Shown: positions 6,518 to 16,824 of the stretch, one piece after another
Layout: every line of letters starts with the position of its first letter
How positions within the stretch are numbered: position 1 is the first letter of the stretch
Origin: DASRAU01 sp035638075
Lineage (GTDB): Bacteria; Acidobacteriota; Polarisedimenticolia; Gp22-AA2
Direction of reading: 5' to 3'
Assembly (NCBI GenBank): GCA_035638075.1
Contig: DASRAU010000039.1
Coordinates: forward strand, 1 to 64,000
DNA length: 64,000 nt
Translations under genes and position numbers: made by a program
Notes under the pieces: model-generated
What the model was told of the DNA's origin: nothing
Databases searched by the model: none
The model's input: the letters and a program-made list of their open reading frames with translations, nothing else

Positions 6518-9474
6518 GTGCTCGTCGGATCGACCCCGGCGCCGCGCGTCGCCGGCACCCGCACCGCCGTGGTCGCCTCCACCGCGTTCCCCGCCGCATC
6601 GACCACCCGGTAGACAAGCGTGTAGGTCCGTCCCGGACCACCCTGGATGCGCTCGGCACGCAGCCAGAGGTCGGCATCGGCGGTCTGCAGGGACGCATCG
6701 AAGATGTCCCCGGTCGTCGCGCCGTCCCCGGGTCCCGGAGCATCGTCCGGCTCGCTGCTCGAAACGCTCACGAGCGTCACGGCCGGCGCCGGGTCGCACG
6801 CGTCGAGGGCGCTCCAGGCGATCCGCACATGGACACGCTTGTGGTTCGGCGGCCAGAGGAGATTCGGCGTTGCCGTGACCACCAGGCCCGGCGCGACCGA
6901 GTCCTTCACTTCGACTGCGACTGAAGCGCTGCCGGTCTCACCGAAGCGGTCGGTCACCATCAGTCCCACCGTCTGCGGGCCGAACGGCAGCACCGCCGTC
7001 AGGACCGCACCCGTCCCCAGCGGCCTCTCGTGCGCGCCACCCGGGTCGAGTGTCCAGTCGTAGCGGACGATCTCCGGCGCATCGGGGTCGACCGAGCCGC
7101 TGCCGTCGAGGCGAACCTCTCCCGCGGCCGGCCGGTCGCACTCGACGGACAGAGGCGCCGGGACGACGGCCCGGGGCGGATGGTTGATGACCAGCCGGCT
7201 CTCCCCCGCCGGGGTGAAGCGCGTTTCTTCCGCAACCTCCGGGGTGTGGCCGTCGCTGACGGTCAGGACGGCACGGTGATTCGCCCCCGCGGCCAGCGCG
7301 ATTTTGGTCTCCCGCGGCAGGCCCGGCCCGAACGGCGTGGTCAGAACGAGCCGGCTGGCGCGGGTCAGCCGGCCGAGCAGGAGATCCGGCGTCAGGGAGT
7401 CGAGGGTGAGATTCGACCCGCCGGTCGTCTGCAACAGGCCGCGCAGGCAGACGACGTCCCCCGGCGCCGCCCAGGAGAGATCGAGCACGGTATCGAACGA
7501 TCCGGCCGGCGCCTCGCAAGGACCGCGCGCCAGGAGAAAATCCGCAGCGCCGTCGGCGCAGCCGAGATTGCCGTCCAGATCGAAGAGGATGGGCACTCCG
7601 GTCGAGGCGAAGGCGAACGCGATTCCCTCACCGGGCCGCCCGTCCGGCAGGAAGCCACCATCGCAGGTGAAGACCCCGGCGGGATCCACGAGCACGATCT
7701 CCTCCACCGGCTCTTCGTAAAGGTCGAGGCGTCCCTGGATCGCTTCTCCCTGGGGGTCTTTGGCCAGGGCCCGCAGGAAGATCGTCCCCGCGACCGCATC
7801 GACCCCTTCGATCCGCACCACCGGCTGGCAGGCGTCCCCCGCGCCGTCGTGGTTGGCGTCTTCCTGGAGGGGGTTGGCGGCGCCCGGGCAGTTGTCGCAG
7901 GCGTCGCCGCGGCCATCGGCGTCGGCATCCGACTGCGACACGTCGGGCACCGCCGGGCACAGGTCGCACGCGTCGCCCCGCCCGTCGCCGTCGGAATCCC
8001 CCTGACCCTCGTTGATCGCGCCGGGGCAGTTGTCGCAGGCGTCGCCGCGGCCGTCGCCGTCCGCATCGAGCTGGTCGGGATTGAAGCGGACCGCGCAGTT
8101 GTCCGCCCCGGCGCAGAAGCCGTCGCCGTCGACGTCGTTCATCGGGTCGATCGGACAGCGATCGCACGCGTCGCCGAGGCCGTCGCGGTCAAAGTCGCCC
8201 TGGCCCGGGTCGAAATCGACAGGACAGTCGTCGGGCGGGCAGAGATTCGAGAGCCTGTCAGGGTCGCCGAATCCGTCGTGGTCCGAGTCGACGCAGGCCT
8301 CGCACAAAGGCGACGTGCAGGCGAGACTCGCCGGCAGGGTCGCGATGAAGGCTTCGTTGTCCCCATGCGGATTCACGCCATTGCCGACGATGGCGCGGCC
8401 GTCGGGCGTCATGCCGGTCACCTCGAGCAGGTTCCAGCCGTCCAGGCCGGTGGCGCTGAACAGCCGGAGCAGCGGCGCGAGGGGCACCATGCCGAGCGAC
8501 GGCGTCCAGAAGAAGGCGGTGTGCCCCGCCTGTGTTTCCGAGCGACCGGCGATGCGCTCACCGTCGTCCGAGACCACCTGCGCCCAGCTCAGAAACGTCC
8601 CGCCCAGCAGCTCGCCGAGCGGCTCGAGCCCGGTGTCGGCGGTCCAGCGGAACGCCATCAGCCCTTCCGCGGTGCGCCCGAACCCCACGATGAACCGGCC
8701 GTTGCGGGAGATCGACTCGGCCGAGCTCTCGACCGTGCCGCCGGGAAAATCGCCGAGACCGACCATCCCCGTGGCGGCGGTCCAGCGCCAGCCCTCGATT
8801 CCCTGCGCCGAGTTGCCGTGGCCCACGATCACCGTGCCGTCCCCCGACATCGCGAGGGCATTGCTGGCCAGGGGACCCCCCGGAAGATCGCCGAGCGACT
8901 GCATGCCGGTGGCCTGGGTCCAGCGATAGGCCACCACACTCGCCGCGTCGAAGCTCTGGCCGATGAGGACGCTCCCGTCCGAGGACACGTCGCTGGCGGT
9001 GCTGCTCTCGATCCCGCCGGGCAGATCGCCCAGGGGAACGAGGCCGGTGGCGTCGGAAAAGCGATAGCCGGCGAAACGGGTGAACCCACCCGCCTGCTGG
9101 GAGGCCGCCTGCCGCATCACGGCGAGCACCGACCCGTCGTCGGACGCGGCGGAGGCGAAGTCGCCGAACGGCCCGAAGTCCGCGGGCCCCAGGCTCGTCG
9201 GTCCACCCGGCAGGATCCAGCGGCATGCCTCCCGCCCGCTGGCCCCGCCGGCCTGACCGACCACCACCCGCCCATCGGCGGACAGGCCGGCGGCCTGACT
9301 GGAGAAGAGACCGCCGGGAAGATCGCCGAGGCCGCGGAAGGTCGCTGAGTCAGCGGCGGCCATCAAGCCGGCGCCCGGGTCGCTTCGATCCCCCGGGCTT
9401 GGAAGGGCCGCCCCCGATCCGGCGAACAGGAACAGCCCTGCGGCGATCCAGACAGGTCCCGGCTGTCGGCGCAT
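6472..9474 (-). CDS. Large secreted HAF-repeat and thrombospondin type 3 repeat protein
   Basis: A 1000-residue exported protein. The start at 9474 (MRRQPGPVWIAAGLFLFAGS) is chosen because a signal peptide follows and GGAAGGAAC lies just upstream. Residues about 45-385 hold at least seven HAF repeats of about 45 residues (GLGDLPGGxxSSxAxxxSxDGxxVVG). Residues about 400-545 hold calcium-binding TSP3-type repeats (DADGDGRGDACDNCPG and variants) with paired cysteines. A long beta-rich region with PKD-like features (LDGSGSVDPDAPEIVRYDWT) follows. No LPXTG or PEP-CTERM sorting signal was seen. Probably a calcium-stabilised surface or secreted protein; no enzyme domain recognised. Confidence 0.88.
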   Translation of the reverse strand: MRRQPGPVWIAAGLFLFAGSGAALPSPGDRSDPGAGLMAAADSATFRGLGDLPGGLFSSQAAGLSADGRVVVGQAGGASGREACRWILPGGPTSLGPADFGPFGDFASAASDDGSVLAVMRQAASQQAGGFTRFAGYRFSDATGLVPLGDLPGGIESSTASDVSSDGSVLIGQSFDAASVVAYRWTQATGMQSLGDLPGGPLASNALAMSGDGTVIVGHGNSAQGIEGWRWTAATGMVGLGDFPGGTVESSAESISRNGRFIVGFGRTAEGLMAFRWTADTGLEPLGELLGGTFLSWAQVVSDDGERIAGRSETQAGHTAFFWTPSLGMVPLAPLLRLFSATGLDGWNLLEVTGMTPDGRAIVGNGVNPHGDNEAFIATLPASLACTSPLCEACVDSDHDGFGDPDRLSNLCPPDDCPVDFDPGQGDFDRDGLGDACDRCPIDPMNDVDGDGFCAGADNCAVRFNPDQLDADGDGRGDACDNCPGAINEGQGDSDGDGRGDACDLCPAVPDVSQSDADADGRGDACDNCPGAANPLQEDANHDGAGDACQPVVRIEGVDAVAGTIFLRALAKDPQGEAIQGRLDLYEEPVEEIVLVDPAGVFTCDGGFLPDGRPGEGIAFAFASTGVPILFDLDGNLGCADGAADFLLARGPCEAPAGSFDTVLDLSWAAPGDVVCLRGLLQTTGGSNLTLDSLTPDLLLGRLTRASRLVLTTPFGPGLPRETKIALAAGANHRAVLTVSDGHTPEVAEETRFTPAGESRLVINHPPRAVVPAPLSVECDRPAAGEVRLDGSGSVDPDAPEIVRYDWTLDPGGAHERPLGTGAVLTAVLPFGPQTVGLMVTDRFGETGSASVAVEVKDSVAPGLVVTATPNLLWPPNHKRVHVRIAWSALDACDPAPAVTLVSVSSSEPDDAPGPGDGATTGDIFDASLQTADADLWLRAERIQGGPGRTYTLVYRVVDAAGNAVEATTAVRVPATRGAGVDPTSTYRPDRPAVGTIASP

Positions 9475-9643
9475 CGTTCCTTCCCCCTGGCGAACGGCCC
9501 GGAGCGTACGGCCAGAAACGCCGGCGCGCATCAAGAGGTTGGGTTCTCCCGCTGCCGGCGCGGAGACTTCACCGCGAGGCGCTGGCCGCGGGACGCTTGC
9601 CGGTATGATGCCGGCCAATCACAAACGACAAGGAGGTCGGCGC

Positions 9644-9934
9644 ATGTCGCAGGAAACCAAGCCCCCCCAGCAGGGGATGATCCAGATCAGCACGGGGGAC
9701 GAGATGTCCCGCGGGCGCTACAGCAACAACATGCTCATCCTGCACAGCCGCGAGGAGTTCATCATGGACTGGCTGCTCAACTCCCCCGCCGGCACGCACC
9801 TCGTTTCGCGCATCGTGGTCAGCCCCGGTCACCTCAAGAGGATCATCGGGGCGCTGGTGGACAACCTGCGCAAGTACGAGGAGAAGTTCGGACCCATCAC
9901 CCTTCCCGAGCCCAAGGACCAGGCCTTCCACTGA
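9644..9934 (+). CDS. DUF3467 domain protein
   Basis: A 96-residue cytoplasmic protein read from ATG 9644, which has a textbook Shine-Dalgarno AAGGAGG at 9630-9636. The core (SRGRYSNNMLILHSREEFIMD then SRIVVSPGHLKRIIGALVDNLRKYE) matches the small DUF3467 family, found widely in bacteria and of unknown function. The earlier in-frame ATG lacks a ribosome site. TATGAT at 9604-9609 could serve as a -10 element. It stands alone between a divergent secreted protein and a secreted protein downstream, so context does not help. Confidence 0.88.
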   Translation: MSQETKPPQQGMIQISTGDEMSRGRYSNNMLILHSREEFIMDWLLNSPAGTHLVSRIVVSPGHLKRIIGALVDNLRKYEEKFGPITLPEPKDQAFH

Positions 9935-9967
9935 GGCCGAAAACGATCCCCGCCGGGCGAAAAGACT

Positions 9968-9995
9968 TGTCAGCCGGCGACTCTCACGTATCATT
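9968..9995 (+). promoter_or_regulatory. Sigma-70-like promoter
   Basis: TTGTCA at 9968-9973 and TATCAT at 9990-9995 are spaced by 16 bases. They sit 53 bases before the start of the secreted protein at 10049. Both hexamers stand out from the GC-rich background. Confidence 0.5.
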
Positions 9996-10048
9996 TCCGC
10001 TTTCCGGCAACAGCGGGTGGAGGGCCCGTCTCACGCCTCGGGGGGAGC

Positions 10049-10795
10049 ATGGTCGTCACATCCCTGTCGAGAGCAACGCCTGGCTCCGTTGCGCCGTCCC
10101 GGCGCGGCGGCGCGCGGCTTTGGGTGTCACTCGCGGCGGCCTGCGCCCTCGTCTGCCTGGCCTCGCGTTCTGCGATCGCCGCCACCCCGACTGACTCCCG
10201 TCCCCACGCCGAGGCGAAGCCCGCCTCCGACGCCGGCCCGGCCGTCGAAGCGACGATGTCGGAGGCCGACAAGGCGGCCGAGGACATGGCGCGCACGCGC
10301 GCTGACCTTCTGGCCAGGCACCAGGGGGCGGACGAAACCCGCCTGACGCAGCTGATGGGTCCGCCTTCGGAGAAAGGCACGAAAGAGTCCGGGCTCACGC
10401 TGACCTGGCGCGGTCCGGTGGGCGACGGCGAGCCCGCGTGCCGCCTCTCCGCCATGCTCGTCGACGGCGGGCTTGCGAACCTCGAGCTCTCCGGGACCCC
10501 GTCCTGGGATCGCAAGACCTGTCGCAAGTTCCTGCGGCCGCTCCTGCAGGCGATGCCCTGGAAGTCCATCGAGCATCCCGCCGCGAATACCGACGGAGCC
10601 GCCGCCGGGACCGTCCTCGCCAACGAGATGATCGTCCAGATGGTCAGGGAAGGACTGCCGTCGCAGGCCATCCTCGCCCGCATCCGCACCCAGCCCTGCA
10701 AGTTCGACGTCTCTGCCGAAGGGACCGGCGCCCTGAGGCGCAGCAACGTCCCCGAACCCCTCATCCACGCGATGACCGAGCGGACCTGCGGCTAG
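10049..10795 (+). CDS. Secreted protein with C-terminal NExIVxMV module
   Basis: A 248-residue protein with GGGGGAG just before ATG 10049 and a signal peptide ending near residue 45 (LAAACALVCLASRSAIA). The middle part is unassigned and contains two cysteines. The C-terminal 55 residues (LANEMIVQMVREGLPSQAIL, then IRTQPCKFDVSAEGTGAL and PEPLIHAM) match a small helical module I know from many acidobacterial secreted proteins, usually written NDDVIKMVKAGLS...FDTS...L..GVSD.VI.AM. Its function is unknown. It converges on the DASS transporter gene with a 28-base gap. Confidence 0.82.
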   Translation: MVVTSLSRATPGSVAPSRRGGARLWVSLAAACALVCLASRSAIAATPTDSRPHAEAKPASDAGPAVEATMSEADKAAEDMARTRADLLARHQGADETRLTQLMGPPSEKGTKESGLTLTWRGPVGDGEPACRLSAMLVDGGLANLELSGTPSWDRKTCRKFLRPLLQAMPWKSIEHPAANTDGAAAGTVLANEMIVQMVREGLPSQAILARIRTQPCKFDVSAEGTGALRRSNVPEPLIHAMTERTCG

Positions 10796-10823
10796 AAGCC
10801 TGCCGACCCCGGACGCCTTCGGG

Positions 10824-12326
10824 TCAGCGCGGAAGGTAAGGGGTCAGGAGCAGGAGTCCGACCCCGATCACCACGAACGAAGTCAGGTCGAGCAGGATCC
10901 CCGCGGGAATCATCCGGCGCAGCGGCAGCAGGCCTGTGCCGAAGACGATGGCGTTGGGCGGAGTCGACACCGGGAAGATGAAGCCGCTGGTGGCCGCGAG
11001 ACCGACGCCGAGGGCGGGGCGCACCGGGTCGAAGCCGGCCGCCTGGGCCGCCGCGATCACCATCGGCACGAGCAGCGTCGCCGCGGCGGTGTTGGAGGCG
11101 AACTCGCTGACGACGATGGTCAGCGCGATGGACGCGAACAGCAGTCCCTCGGGCGTGCGGGCGAAGGCGCTGCCGGAGAGGCCCGCGCCGACCCAGCGGG
11201 CGATGCCGGTGGTCTCCGCCAGCGTGCCGAGGGACAGCCCGCCGCCGAAGAGCAGGATGATCCCCCAGTTCACCTGGCGTCCCTCGTCCCAGGAGAGCGC
11301 GAAACGGCGTTTCCTCCAGGACACCGGTGCGACGAACAGGAGGGCCGCCGCCAGGAGCGCCACCGCGGCCTCGGGGAGCACCGCGCCGAGACGCTGGGCG
11401 CGCGGATCAGAGGGGCCGAGCACCGCCGACACGACCGCCGGCAGCAGCCATAGGAATCCCGCCAGAGCGAAGGCGGCGATGGTGAAGCGCGCCCCGCGCC
11501 GGGTCTCCGGGTCGCCCGCCGCCGCGCGTGAATCGGGGGCCGGCCCGGGCGCTTGCTGCGTCGCGGTCAGGCCGCGCTGCGTCACGCGCACCCAGAGAAG
11601 CGAAGCGGCGAACAGCACGAGGGCGATCGGCGCACCGCAGACGAGCCAGGCGGCGAAGCCGACCTTCACTCCCGTCATCCGCTCGATCATCCCGGCGGTG
11701 AGGAGGTTCGGCGGCGTTCCGACCAGGGTCGCCATCCCGCCGATGGACGCCCCGTAGGCGACCATCAGCAGCAGCGCCGCCGACAAGGGGGTCGCCACCG
11801 GCCGCGCGCGCGCTTCGGCCACGGGGGTCCCCGCGAGGCCGACGGCGATCGGCGTCATGAAGGCGGCGGTGGCGGTGTTCGACATCCAGCACGACACCAG
11901 CGCCGAAGCGGCGCCGATGCCGGTGACGCGCCGCCAGGCGCCGCCTCCCTTGCCGAGCAGGAGCGCCGCGACGCGCCGGTCGAGCCCGTACTTCGCGAAC
12001 GCTTCCCCGAGCAGGAACGACCCGACGAACAGGAAGATGACCGGGTCGGAGTACGGCTGGAAGACCTCGCGCGCCGGCGCCACCCCGGCGACGATCGCCA
12101 GGCCCGACACGAGCAAGGCCGTCGCCGGCAGCGGGATCGCCTCGGTCACCCAGAACGAGATGGCGAGCACGAGCAGCGCCAGCAGGCGCCGTGCCGGCTC
12201 CGGGTGCCCGCCAGGATGCAGCGCGTAGACGGCGATCGCGAGGATCGGTCCGGCGAGAAGTCCTACCGTGCGGAAGCGCTCTTCGAAGCGGCCCGACGCC
12301 TCGAGCGGCGCTTCGGGTCGACTCAT
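10824..12326 (-). CDS. DASS family (SLC13) sodium/dicarboxylate-type transporter
   Basis: A 500-residue polytopic membrane protein. ATG 12326 (MSRPEAPLEASGRFEERF) is chosen because it lies 4 bases after the transketolase stop and because the open frame upstream is only shadow of that gene. Family hallmarks: ISFWVTEAIPLPATALL near 75-90, SNTATAAFMTPIAVGLA, GTPPNLLTAGM near 205-215, and a second half with SNTAAATLLVPMVIAAA and PVSTPPNAIVFGTG. The paired SNT and TPPN motifs form the sodium and carboxylate sites of the DASS family. Expected substrates are succinate, malate or related acids, taken up with sodium. Co-transcribed with tkt. Confidence 0.92.
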   Translation of the reverse strand: MSRPEAPLEASGRFEERFRTVGLLAGPILAIAVYALHPGGHPEPARRLLALLVLAISFWVTEAIPLPATALLVSGLAIVAGVAPAREVFQPYSDPVIFLFVGSFLLGEAFAKYGLDRRVAALLLGKGGGAWRRVTGIGAASALVSCWMSNTATAAFMTPIAVGLAGTPVAEARARPVATPLSAALLLMVAYGASIGGMATLVGTPPNLLTAGMIERMTGVKVGFAAWLVCGAPIALVLFAASLLWVRVTQRGLTATQQAPGPAPDSRAAAGDPETRRGARFTIAAFALAGFLWLLPAVVSAVLGPSDPRAQRLGAVLPEAAVALLAAALLFVAPVSWRKRRFALSWDEGRQVNWGIILLFGGGLSLGTLAETTGIARWVGAGLSGSAFARTPEGLLFASIALTIVVSEFASNTAAATLLVPMVIAAAQAAGFDPVRPALGVGLAATSGFIFPVSTPPNAIVFGTGLLPLRRMIPAGILLDLTSFVVIGVGLLLLTPYLPR

Positions 12327-12330
12327 CCGT

Positions 12331-14343
<2,013 letters not shown>

Positions 14344-14355
14344 TGATGTCTCTCC

Positions 14356-15819
14356 CTAGCGGGACTGAGGAGGGACGCCGACACGCACCGCCGCCTCCTC
14401 GGGGATGGGGACCGGATACTCGTTGGTGTAGCAGGCGGTGCAGAACCCCTTCGCCCCACCCGCCGCCCGCGCCATGCCCTCGAGCGACAGGTAGCCGAGG
14501 GAATCGGCCTCGATGAAGCGGCGGATCTCCTCGACCGTGTGGTTCGCGGCGATGAGCTCCTTGCGGCGCGGGGTGTCCACGCCGTAGTAGCAGGGGCCGA
14601 CGGTCGGGGCGCAGGAGATCCGCATGTGGACCTCGCGCGCGCCGGCCCCGCGCACCATGGCGACGATCTTGCGGCTCGTCGTCCCCCGCACGATCGAGTC
14701 GTCGATGAGCACGACGCGGCGTCCCTCCAGGAGCCGCCGCACCGGGTTGAGCTTCAGCTTGACGCCGAAGTGCCGGATCGCCTGGCGCGGCTCGATGAAG
14801 GTGCGGCCGATGTAATGGTTGCGCACGAAGCCGAACTCGAGCGGCAGCTTCGACGCCTCGGCGAAGCCGAGCGCGGCGTAGACGCCGGAGTCCGGGATCG
14901 GCACCACGACGTCCGCCTCGACCGGCTGCTCGCGCGCCAGCTCGCGGCCGAACGCCTTGCGCACCTCGTGCACGCTGCGGCCGAAGACGAACGAGTCGGG
15001 GCGCGAGAAGTAGACGTGCTCGAAGATGCACGCTGCCTGCGGGGCGGCCGGGAACGGCCGGTACGACTTCACCCCCTGGGCGCTGATGACCACCATCTCG
15101 CCGGGATCGACCTCGCGCACGAAGGTGCCGTCGATGAGGTCGAGGGCGCACGATTCGCTGGTCAGCACGTGGGCGCTGCCGGCCTGCCCGAGGGCCATCG
15201 GCCGGAAGCCGCGCGGGTCGCGCACGCCGATGATCCGGTCCGGCGTGATGAAGATCAGCGAGTAGGCCCCCTGCACCTGCTTGAGCGCGTGGACGATGGC
15301 CGCCTCGAGATCGGCCTGCGGCGCCTTGGCGATGAGGTGCAGGATCACTTCGGTGTCCGACGAGGACCGGAAAATCGATCCCTGCGCCTCGAGGTCGTGG
15401 CGGAGCTGGTCGGCGTTGACCAGGTTGCCGTTGTGCCCGATGGCGATCTCCCCCTTGTGGGAGTCGATGCGGAACGGCTGCGCATTGAGGATCGCGCTCT
15501 TCCCCGCCGTCGAGTAGCGCACGTGGCCGATGGCGTGCCGCCCCTTCAGGCGCAGGAGGTTCTTGCGCTTGAAGACCCGGCCGACCTGCCCCATCCCCTT
15601 CTCCTCGAAGAGGCGCTCGCCGTTGCTCGAGACGATGCCGGCCGACTCCTGCCCGCGGTGCTGCAGTGCGTGCAGACCGAGGTAGACGAGGTTGGCCGCC
15701 TCGGGGTGCCCGAAGACGCCGAAGACGCCGCATTCGTCGTGGAAGCGGTCGTCTTCCGCCGCGGTCAGGCCCACCCGTGGTAAGGGAGTCGAAGAGGGCT
15801 TCTGCTTCATTGGATCCAT
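14356..15819 (-). CDS. purF: Amidophosphoribosyltransferase
   Basis: The first committed enzyme of purine synthesis, making phosphoribosylamine from PRPP and glutamine. The N-terminal nucleophile glutamine amidotransferase domain opens with DECGVFGVFGHPEA, where Cys30 from this start would become the N-terminus after propeptide removal. RGQESAGIV, GHVRYST, HNGNLVN and SSSDTEV follow. The phosphoribosyltransferase domain has VVLIDDSIVRGTTS. Cysteines in SCAPTVGPC and the terminal FCTACYTNEYPVPIP fit the 4Fe-4S class of PurF. The frame opens at 15846, but that ATG abuts a perfect TATAAT, so ATG 15819 or 15810 is more likely. Length is about 485 residues. Confidence 0.95.
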   Translation of the reverse strand: MDPMKQKPSSTPLPRVGLTAAEDDRFHDECGVFGVFGHPEAANLVYLGLHALQHRGQESAGIVSSNGERLFEEKGMGQVGRVFKRKNLLRLKGRHAIGHVRYSTAGKSAILNAQPFRIDSHKGEIAIGHNGNLVNADQLRHDLEAQGSIFRSSSDTEVILHLIAKAPQADLEAAIVHALKQVQGAYSLIFITPDRIIGVRDPRGFRPMALGQAGSAHVLTSESCALDLIDGTFVREVDPGEMVVISAQGVKSYRPFPAAPQAACIFEHVYFSRPDSFVFGRSVHEVRKAFGRELAREQPVEADVVVPIPDSGVYAALGFAEASKLPLEFGFVRNHYIGRTFIEPRQAIRHFGVKLKLNPVRRLLEGRRVVLIDDSIVRGTTSRKIVAMVRGAGAREVHMRISCAPTVGPCYYGVDTPRRKELIAANHTVEEIRRFIEADSLGYLSLEGMARAAGGAKGFCTACYTNEYPVPIPEEAAVRVGVPPQSR

Positions 15820-15844
15820 GCACCGGCCCGCATGAGGGAGCGAC

Positions 15845-15850
15845 ATTATA
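15845..15850 (-). promoter_or_regulatory. -10 element of the purF promoter
   Basis: TATAAT on the minus strand, immediately followed by G. No good -35 lies 16-18 bases upstream; TTGACG occurs only 7 bases away. Its position makes the first in-frame ATG of purF unlikely, because that codon begins inside the hexamer. Confidence 0.45.
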
Positions 15851-15912
15851 ACCTCCGCGTCAAGCTGGCCGATCTGCCCTGAGGCCGGCGCCGATTCCCC
15901 GGGGCCACGCGG

Positions 15913-16824
15913 CTAGCGCCAGTCGTCCACGAGCCAGCGGGATCCTTTCTTCACCAGCGTCAGGGTGCGCGGCGTTCCGTCGAGCGGCCCGGGGCGGCCG
16001 GAGACCACGTCCACCAGGCTCACCTTCGCCACCGCCCCGGTCGTGCCGGACGGATCGAGGGACTGGATGCGGAAGGCGGCGTGGCGCTTGCCTTCCGCCG
16101 GGGTGAACAGACCCTCCAGGCCCGACCCTTTCGCCTCGACCTTCTTCAGGAAGGAATCGGTGAAGAGCGTGCGCGCCGTCGCCAGGTCCCGCTGGCGCCA
16201 GGAGCGCAGCAGCATGCGCAGGGTGGTGACCCCGGGCACGGCGTCCTTCATCCTGAGGTTCTCCGAGCCGGTCTTCGTGAGCGAGCCGACACGCCAGGGT
16301 CCGGTCGGGTCGCGCTGCAGGCGGGCGGTCTCGCTGCGCTGCTCCACCGCTTCCCCCTGGTCTTCCCACAGGGTCCTGATGCCGGCGTTGACGCTCATGG
16401 CCCCTGGCTTCGGCGCGGGTTCCTTGTAATCCCAGGCTGCCAGCCGTACGCCCTTGCGGCCGTTGTAGTTGACCGAGTCGTGGTCGTAGGCGGCCTTCGC
16501 CTGCGGCGTGAGGATCGACTTCAGCTCGCGGATGGTGCGGTAGTCCCGCGAGGCCATGAAGAAGGCCAGCGCCCCCGACGGCGTCTCGCCCGGGTCGGTG
16601 GCGGGTGGCACCAGCTCTCCCTGCGGACCTTCGGGTGCTCCCGTTTCGCCGGGAGGCGGTTGCGTCGGCGGGGCGGCCGGGTTGTCCGGCGGCACGGGCG
16701 GCGGAGTCTGCGCCCCGGCCGGAGCCAGGCCAAGCAGGATCCCGAACCCCAGGACGAAGAGCAGGGAACGGCGGCGCGGTGCAGAGGACGGTCGCTGACG
16801 CTGCGCGATGGTCATGGGTCTCAT
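15913..16824 (-). CDS. Secreted proline-rich protein of unknown function
   Basis: A 303-residue exported protein. ATG 16824 overlaps the stop of the HD phosphohydrolase gene as ATGA; Met4 is an alternative. The signal peptide (RSLLFVLGFGILLGLAPAGA) is followed by a low-complexity proline-rich linker to about residue 75 (TPPPVPPDNPAAPPTQPPPG). The folded part then starts at GALAFFMASRDYRTIRELKS. The C-terminal half has alternating helix and strand and ends in SRWLVDDWR, a pattern like small SnoaL or NTF2-like domains; that resemblance is weak. No catalytic motif was recognised. Translational coupling to the HD enzyme is the only functional hint. Confidence 0.8.
   Translation of the reverse strand: MRPMTIAQRQRPSSAPRRRSLLFVLGFGILLGLAPAGAQTPPPVPPDNPAAPPTQPPPGETGAPEGPQGELVPPATDPGETPSGALAFFMASRDYRTIRELKSILTPQAKAAYDHDSVNYNGRKGVRLAAWDYKEPAPKPGAMSVNAGIRTLWEDQGEAVEQRSETARLQRDPTGPWRVGSLTKTGSENLRMKDAVPGVTTLRMLLRSWRQRDLATARTLFTDSFLKKVEAKGSGLEGLFTPAEGKRHAAFRIQSLDPSGTTGAVAKVSLVDVVSGRPGPLDGTPRTLTLVKKGSRWLVDDWR

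Noticed and set aside
7801..8330. Short direct repeats that might suggest a CRISPR-like array
   Set aside because: They encode in-frame DxDGDGxGDxCDxCP calcium repeats and vary at codon level; not DNA repeats with spacers.
7030..9348. 772-residue plus-strand ORF opposite the HAF/TSP3 gene
   Set aside because: Long only because the repeats are regular and GC-rich; no signal peptide, motif or ribosome site.
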